Below are positions 57,987 through 64,000 of a stretch of DNA of 64,000 nt, piece by piece. Source of the DNA: Gnetum montanum (lineage: Eukaryota; Streptophyta; Gnetopsida; Gnetales; Gnetaceae); assembly GCA_015680685.1 (NCBI GenBank), contig MNCI01004656.1:380718-444717 (forward strand), given 5' to 3'. Made by a program: the position numbers and the translations under genes. The notes beneath the pieces were generated by a model, which was not told where the DNA came from, ran no database searches, and saw only the letters and a list, made by a program, of their open reading frames with translations. Position 1 is the stretch's first letter; each line of letters opens with the position of its first letter.

Positions 57987-58877
57987 TGATGAAGTATCCA
58001 GTCGTTGCATCGATTGGGCCATGTCGACGGAGCTTTGTTAACACAACCACGTCAATGGTTTCATGTCAATGCATCTCTCCAAGCGTTGACATGGCCTCGC
58101 CAACGCAGAGTCTATTTCTACTATTAATATGTGTGCACCTATTGCATTTATGACATTTGATGTTCAAGTTGTATCGAAGCCCTTGTAGTTTGTCTTTGTG
58201 AAAGTTAGAGTATTTTCCAAGTGCTCACAGTAGGAGTTTGGAGAGTGTATGACTCTTTATTCAAGCACTAATGTACCTGAGCCCATTAGCGTAACTGGCA
58301 ATAAAGACAACATTTTTGAACATTCCTTGCAGCATTTGGATTAAACTACTTAAGCATTGAAATTTTTTAATATTTTAAAATCTTAATAATTCTAAAAGCT
58401 TTTATTATTATCACTTTACAATTATAGTCCTTGTTATAGTTTATGAGAACCATAAGCACAACCATCTTGAACATATATTGGACACTTGGCAACCTAGTGA
58501 TGACTAATGTTTGGTAACTCAATAGTGGTTTGGATATGCTCAGGATGTGCACGGAGGATGGGATCAGTTGTTTATGCTAGGGATAGTTAAGTGGTAGAGT
58601 AGAGCAATCATAAAATTAGATAGTCTTTCATTTTCTACACTAGAAAAATTAGACTTTAAGAATTAAAAGAAAACTTATAAAAATCAATGGCCTCAATCTC
58701 ACTCAACCATCGTTTAAATCATAAGTGAGATTGGGAAGACAACGACCACTGTAACTGAGGTTTTGCTGTCTAGAATTCTATGTACATAAGTGCTTGCAGT
58801 CTTTTGAATTCAACCGGGTTACACATGAATGCTCATGATTCGTATGGTTGGGTGTAGGGGTACCTTATCACTCATCA
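57987..58877 (+). repeat. E6 3' LTR (891 bp)
   Basis: It starts TGATGAAGTATCCAG and ends CACTCATCA, followed by CAAAG. Same length as the 5' LTR; U3 is the most diverged part, with mainly transitions. Confidence 0.92.
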
Positions 58878-59036
58878 CAAAGCCATAGTCTTTGACAATT
58901 AATTTTAGTTGCACATGTTGTCTAGCTAGCTCCAGGGTACCCTTATTGCTATTTCTTTTCCAAAGCCATAGTCTTTGACAATTAATTTTAGTTGCACATG
59001 CTTTTCAGCTAGCTGTAGGGTTCATGGCTATGCGCT
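58878..59036 (+). repeat. 83-bp tandem duplication, split by E6
   Basis: CAAAGCCATAGTCTTTGACA occurs at 58878 and again at 58961, a period of 83 bp. The flank left of E6 (TATTTCTTTTCCAAAG) is the start of the first unit, so E6 inserted into unit 1 of a pre-existing two-unit repeat. Confidence 0.85.
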
Positions 59037-59040
59037 AGGG

Positions 59041-60857
59041 ATTCATGAATCCTATGAAAATTTTACAACTCGTGTGTGTTTGAAGGTGGAGCACAAACAA
59101 AAGCACGTAAGATTCTCTATGGAATCCTTTAATTTAATTTAAATTAAAAAAATATTTAATAGAAATAAAATGTGTAAAAAACTAAAAAATATTTAATTTA
59201 AATATTTTATTATTTTGTAATTCATGTTCATACTTGCAAACCCGTTTCAAGTCTTTGCATATGCTTGCATACCCAAATGCGAAATGAATCGTGAATCCTC
59301 AATTCCTTGCTTCCAAGAATTAGATCTATTTGATGCATAGGTTCATGAGAATGCCATGTCAATTAAAACTAGATGCTATGCCATAATAAAAAATAATGCA
59401 TGACAAATAACATATGTTGTGACCATTTGATAACTTTAAATATTAACCATGCTCCAATTGACCGAACCCTAAGGGTTAAACAAAAACGAAAACTAAATCT
59501 TTGGCATGGATCAAATGGAATATGAACATGACTAACAGCATCACACTGGGCATTTGAATGCGCAGACCATTTTTTCTGTACTTTAGTAGAAACCTGAGCA
59601 AGCGTCAGTTGTCAAGTTAGGTTTAATTTTTAATTTTCCGTGGGTACTCGTCCCAAACACACAAACCAGGAATGAGGCAATGAGGCATTCCATGTGCATG
59701 AGTAGATTTTCTTTCGTTTTATTAAACATGTTAGATTTTATCTATCTTAGAACCGTAAATTACCCATCAAAGTTTTAAAATTAATTTCATAGGTGTGTAA
59801 ACATTAAAAAAAATATTGAACGGTTATAAAATATTAACCTTCTTATGTTTTCCTGGATAATACAATATTGAACTTCAAAACATTTTTAAAATGGTGTACG
59901 TTTTAGATGAAGCTGATAATATTTCACCTTTAAAAAAAATGCACCGTATACTTCACTATGGAACAGTCCTCTTCAATGAAATCATTCAAACGTGAATCTG
60001 ATCGGGTAGGTAGAATGTTATATATGAATACTATCTGCAAAATGACTGACGATAACCCATCAACGTTGCAGACAATGTAACTTTGAATTTGCAAGCAAGC
60101 TTTGGTTTTGTTTAACCTAGGGTGCTCTCCTGTATGAATCCTGCCAAAACCGGAAAAAATAATATGGCTTGGCTTTAGGCGAAGTCGCTATTATGGTACC
60201 TGTGTCATTGTCATTGGTTACTTTAATTGTTAATGTTCCTTTGTTAGTTTAATTTTCGTGGTTCAATAAGACTGCGATGCCTTCACATTGGAAATCTGTT
60301 ACACTGTATCACATCGTAAGAAAGATAAGAGTCAAGAATTCTACCGCAAAGATTTTACTTTAAAAGAAATGTATATGGTGTGCTGTGACCCTGCAGGCAT
60401 ACATCATACCTCGTGAAATGCGTAGTGAAATGCCTAGATTATTATTGTTGTGAAGGCTTTTTTCATGTAACAAGTAAAGTGCATTTATTACAGGCATGGT
60501 ACAGATGACAATGCCTTTACATTGGAAAACAATGTTTCATTGTAAAAGTCAAGATAGCAATCTAAACTCTACCTCATAAACCTTATCTTTTTACAATGGC
60601 AATCGGAACTCCAATCATAAACCTTATCTTTTTATGATGTACCTAACTCACATTTATTGTAAAATTTGTAGATTGATGGTTAAAACATAAGGAATAAACA
60701 TTGTAATTAGAGAGAAAGAGTGTAATTGTTACAACAGATTTTGTGGATCAAGGATGTAATGCTACAAGATTATAAAGGATATTAATTTCTATAGTCCATG
60801 TTTCTGCTGCATTATTGTGAATACGCAGCAAGTTGCAATACTTTTTGTGTGTTACAG
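59041..60857 (+). other. No exon seen upstream of the carbonic anhydrase exons
   Basis: AT-rich host sequence, probably intron or the edge of a truncated gene. Two related blocks (GCGATGCCTTCACATTGGAA at 60273 and a variant about 60511) and a twice-occurring CATAAACCTTATCTTTTTA (60576 and 60617) show small duplications. The Zn-binding HWH exon of an alpha carbonic anhydrase was looked for and not found. Confidence 0.5.
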
Positions 60858-61527
60858 GTACGACATGGAGGCGCATCTGGTTCACCACGCGGGAGATAAG
60901 AAAGCTGTGATCGGAATCCTGTACGAGTATGGTAGCGATGATTTATTCCTGAAGAAACTGGAGAAATACATTCCATTTCTGAAGATCACGGAGGAGCTCG
61001 ATATAGGGCTTGTTAACCCTATGGATCTGGTGTATGATGACTGGAAAACAAACTATTACACATACAACGGCTCTCTTACAACCCCTCCTTCCACTGAAGG
61101 TGTCTTCCGGATACTACTTCCCATCGTAAGAATTCACAAAGCATCTGATTGCTACTACACTTCAAACTCACTTAAACCCTAGCTCATCTGAAATTTTCCA
61201 TAGCATTGGTATCCAATAATCTCTTACCAATAATCTGAAGACAGACTAAGTACTTAATTACCGTTCTTTGTTGTGGAACAGGTGAGGACTGTAGGCCGGG
61301 AACAAGTCAAACTTTTGCAATGGACTGTGAATCCTGTAAGAACGGAATAATTAATTGATGTGGAAATACTGAATTTTCTGTAACCTTACCATTACTGCTT
61401 CATTGTTTGTTTGGGTGATGTCTGCTGGTTTGGGAATGTCCAGGGATACCAGCATAACGCCAGGCCCCTTCAGCCACTCAACCACAGGTTCATCTTCGAC
61501 AACGGGCTCCGATTCAACTACTGGTGA
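60858..61527 (+). CDS. Alpha carbonic anhydrase, last three exons (partial gene)
   Basis: Three exons join in frame: 60858-61125 (after a TTACAG acceptor; starts with the last base of a split codon), 61282-61335 and 61444-61527 (ending TGG TGA), with GT-AG introns of 156 and 108 bp. They give 134 residues. Exon 1 has YDMEAHLVHH (the Glu and third Zn-ligand His of the family), AVIGILYEYG, then NGSLTTPPSTEGV with the active-site Thr pair. Exon 2 is VRTVGREQVKLL; exon 3 has NARPLQPLNHRFIF. The enzyme converts CO2 and water to bicarbonate; plant members are usually secreted or plastid-targeted. The first exons, with the signal peptide and the HxH ligands, are absent from the window. The Cys normal in TTPPCTEGV is Ser. 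No stops interrupt the exons, so it may be a live gene with a very long intron or a recent fragment. Confidence 0.85.
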
Positions 61528-61765
61528 ATCAATCAAACCATGCAAATGCAGAATATCCCACGCCAATAAGGCTTTCAGTATTATGGCCGAGCCTCTGTAA
61601 TTAAGTGTGGGTTTCGTCTCTATCTTCCAATCTCCCATTCCCCGACTTGGGCTTCTCCCGTACTTTCTTACTCGTGATAAATTCTCTTGCAGTTGTTTTC
61701 CGTAGTTTTGCAATAGATGCTGTGTACTTAATAATAAAGCTGATGGTATTATTCTTAAAGGCTAT
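61528..61765 (+). terminator. Likely 3' UTR with polyadenylation signal
   Basis: AATAAA lies at 61733-61738, about 206 bp after the carbonic anhydrase stop; a second AATAAA is at 61886-61891. A 98-codon open frame over this region (61605-61901) has no family features and is taken as UTR. Confidence 0.5.
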
Positions 61766-62367
61766 ATTAGGAGTTAATTCCAAATCAATTAGTGCATGTT
61801 TCACGGTCATCACTGAAAACATGAAGCAGCCAAGTTTTTGCTTCAAAAGAAGAAAAGGTCTAACAACCAAATGGAAAGAGAGAACAATAAAAATCATATA
61901 AATATTTAAATTTTATTTTTATACAAGGTAACCAATATAGTATGGAACATATAGGGCTTCAATTAAATAAACTTATAATAAACTTTATTTATCTTAAGAT
62001 TCAAGTCACTCTATTTTACTTAATAGATAAATGTATCTCTACATAAACCTAATGCAAGTGTAAGAATTTAAAAATCCTATAAAAGGACATTATATAAATT
62101 ATGCAGATGGGAAAGTATCCTAAGTAAATTCTTTGAATAAATTAATATAAAATTACACTTTTTCAATAAAATTCTTGCAAGGTCAATCAAGAAAAATAAC
62201 ATGGTGACCTAATAGTGTATATATTGATTTTATCAATTCAAAGCAATATAAATAAAGTGTATACTAATTGGTGAAGCATTTGCATGAATGTATAAATATG
62301 AAATTTTTCCCACTTACAATACAAGTTTCTTCAAATGTCTTTTCTAAATTACCATGGAAATTATCTG
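61766..62367. other. No gene seen
   Basis: AT-rich sequence downstream of the carbonic anhydrase gene. Nothing recognised. Confidence 0.5.
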
Positions 62368-62530
62368 ACAATGAGGCATTAGTCCAATGGTAAGACTCTT
62401 GACATATAAGCCCCAAGTTGCATGTTTAATTCCAATGAAATACACTTATGAATGAATTTTATAAAAGGATTTCTGAAACTATTGTGGTCTAACAAATCCA
62501 AAAGTTCTTAGTGCATATATTTTTGGCCAA
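62368..62530 (+). repeat. tRNA-derived SINE copy 3
   Basis: An AATGAGGCATTAGTCCAATGG head (A box, about 62378-62397) and a B-box-like GTTTAATTCC (62424-62433), followed by a tail (TTTTATAAAAGGATTTCTGA, then AACAAATCCAAAAG) related to copy 4. Confidence 0.65.
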
Positions 62531-63360
62531 AGGACAATTACCAATTGCGCAGCCATCCTCATAGAAAATAAACAATTATCATTGTAACACTAAGGTAGAT
62601 AAAATTTGTCATGAAAATTATCATGAGTACATAATGGTAGAATGGAAAGCTAGTTTTGCACAAACAACCACTAAAACATTATTTAAAAATTTTTTCATGG
62701 TGATATAATTTTGGGACTTAAGCTCTATAAACACCATGGCAAGGATTATTTATGGAAGAAGAGTTAAAGCCCCTTGAATCCTAATAATATTTTATGTATT
62801 AATAGGTTGATTTGCTTCCTATGAATTTTGGATTTCATTAGTTGAGTGTTAACTTACAAACTTCTTGCATCTTTAATATTTATTTTTCTTACTATTTACT
62901 ATATACTTCTTTCTCCCAATTACTCATGAATTTGTCATTTTATTCTCCTTGTTTATTTCATAGTTTGGATTTTTGTAAGTTTTCAAGATGCTTTATTATG
63001 TTATATTCTTTATTTCATGAACTATCTTTGATGCACAAATTACAAAAATTATCCTATTTTTAACTACGAAGAAGTCTTAGTTTTCAAAATGTTCTAACAT
63101 CTACCCCTTTTTTAAACATGTGGAACTTACTTATTTTCTATTCTTAAAAATTGATTGATTATATTAGGTAAAAACAAAGAAAAATTGGAGGCAACCCTTC
63201 CATATAGGTTGGAGTAATACTCTAAACATTGGTCAGTTATCTTAGGCCATGTTTCACTTACATTGTCAAATGCTCTTCCTCTTATACACCTTTTTTTTTT
63301 AGTTTCATGTTGAATGTTGTAATGGACCAACCCATTTAAGGGTCACAAATTATATTATAG
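62531..63360. other. No gene seen
   Basis: AT-rich sequence between two SINE copies. Nothing recognised. Confidence 0.5.
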
Positions 63361-63365
63361 GAAAG

Positions 63366-63517
63366 ATTATCAATGAAATATTTGCCTAGTGGTAACACTC
63401 TTAGCCTAGCAAACCCAAGTTAGTTTCAATTTTACTAGATAGCACAAAGTTATAAATTTAAAAAAATTCATATAAAAGAATTTTAAAACTGGTTTGATAG
63501 ATCCAAGGGATCTCAAT
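63366..63517 (+). repeat. tRNA-derived SINE copy 4
   Basis: Head AATGAAATATTTGCCTAGTGG (A box), a weak B box (about 63421-63432), tail CACAAAGTTATAAATTTAA, then CATATAAAAGAATTTTAAAAC and GATAGATCCAAGGG. It ends where the 138-bp tandem repeat starts. Confidence 0.6.
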
Positions 63518-63793
63518 GGACCTAAGTAAAAATTTTAGTTTCATTATGTAATTATGCAAGGTTATAAATGTCCTACTTAAGTATGTAACAAATTGTAAAC
63601 AAATGGATTAAGACTTAGTGAAAGGTCATGACTATTTCTTATGAAAATCCTTGAGGGACCTAAGTAGAAATTTTAGTTTCATTATGTAATTATGCGAAGT
63701 TATAAATGTCCTACTTAAGTATGTAACAAATTGTAAACAAATGGATTAAGACTTAGTGAAAGGTCATGACTATTTCTTATGACAATCCTTGAG
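63518..63793 (+). repeat. 138-bp tandem duplication, two units
   Basis: Unit 1 is 63518-63655, unit 2 is 63656-63793. Both begin GGACCTAAGTA and end with ATCCTTGAG. Only about four differences were seen by eye, so the duplication is much younger than the elements around it. Confidence 0.9.
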
Positions 63794-64000
63794 TATGTAG
63801 CAGAGAGGTTCAAATACAACAAGGTAGAAAATTTAAAAGTTTGAATAATAAACATATGTAAATATTAATAGAACCATTCATTCATAGTGACAATAAACTA
63901 AGAAATGATCTAACTACTATAAATGAATTAAAATCATCTTTCTAGAGCATTTGGCTTTAATGATTTGCAAGCTATCAAAGCTATTGCTGATTCATGGATA
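63794..64000. other. No gene seen
   Basis: AT-rich window edge; nothing recognised. Confidence 0.4.

Larger units (their letters stand above)
45721..58877 (+). mobile_element. E6: full-length Athila-like Ty3 element with pol and ORF3 (13.2 kb)
   Basis: Two LTRs of 891 bp each, flanked by an exact target duplication, CAAAG (45716-45720 and 58878-58882). The order is LTR, primer site, gag, protease, reverse transcriptase, RNase H, integrase, spacer, ORF3, polypurine tract, LTR. Athila affinity is inferred from the tRNA-Asp type primer site, the DLGxx protease motif, the FIDDF reverse transcriptase motif and the extra ORF. All ORFs carry stops or frameshifts. It is the only element here with a polymerase and so the model for the family. 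Confidence 0.93.

Noticed and set aside
60817-60857. An in-frame ATG 41 bases before the first carbonic anhydrase exon, possibly the start codon
   Set aside because: The extra residues are unlike any family N terminus and a good TTACAG acceptor sits at the point where family similarity begins, so this is intron read-through.
61605-61901. A 98-codon open frame after carbonic anhydrase
   Set aside because: It overlaps the likely 3' UTR and polyadenylation signals, has a minus-strand open frame over the same bases, and shows no family features.

Overview
This is a stretch of AT-rich plant nuclear DNA made almost entirely of old, nested retrotransposons, with the 3' end of one host gene near the right edge. 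No bacterial, organellar or CRISPR-like features are seen. The plant assignment rests on Ty3 elements of the Athila type (primer-binding sites like plant tRNA-Asp, an FxDD-type reverse transcriptase, an extra ORF after pol), a decayed Copia element, plant RTE-type LINEs, tRNA-derived SINEs, and an intron-split alpha carbonic anhydrase. The density and age of the elements suggest a large genome such as a gymnosperm, but this is an inference.

Left part (1-7835): a Ty3-type gag-protease remnant, a SINE, two RTE LINEs in opposite orientations, a Copia LTR end with its gag, a small LTR fragment, and a minus-strand integrase core. Middle (7836-45715): Athila-like elements nested in one another. E3 (7836-14279, +, 5'-truncated) is followed after 33 bp by E2 (14313-24660, -, target duplication CTACC). 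E7 is an LTR cut into pieces by a SINE, an RTE LINE and E4 (26240-33341, +, TGTAC/CGTAC); it resumes at 33342 and ends with a primer-binding site at 33489. E1 (35699-42217, +, ATTAT) comes next, then a chimeric patch and E5 (43250-44840, +, 3' end only). Right part: E6 (45721-58877, +, CAAAG), the only element with gag, protease, reverse transcriptase, RNase H and integrase. It sits in an 83-bp tandem duplication. Then come three carbonic anhydrase exons (60858-61527, +), two more SINE copies and a 138-bp tandem duplication.

All the Athila-like elements share one plan: LTR, tRNA-Asp-type primer-binding site, gag with a proline-rich tail, protease, RT-RNaseH-integrase, a 1.5-2 kb untranslated spacer, a large third ORF (ORF3: globular N-terminal domain, long coiled-coil region, conserved C-terminal block), polypurine tract, LTR. 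Three of the four copies with both LTRs and target duplications (E1, E2, E4) lack RT, RNase H and integrase, while gag is kept in all three and ORF3 in E1 and E2. They look like non-autonomous partners of E6-like elements. A purine-rich motif, AGTYRTGGGGG, occurs at several fixed landmarks in each element as well as at the true polypurine tract. All element ORFs are broken, mostly by TAG codons at former glutamine positions, which fits deamination of methylated CAG (CHG) sites.
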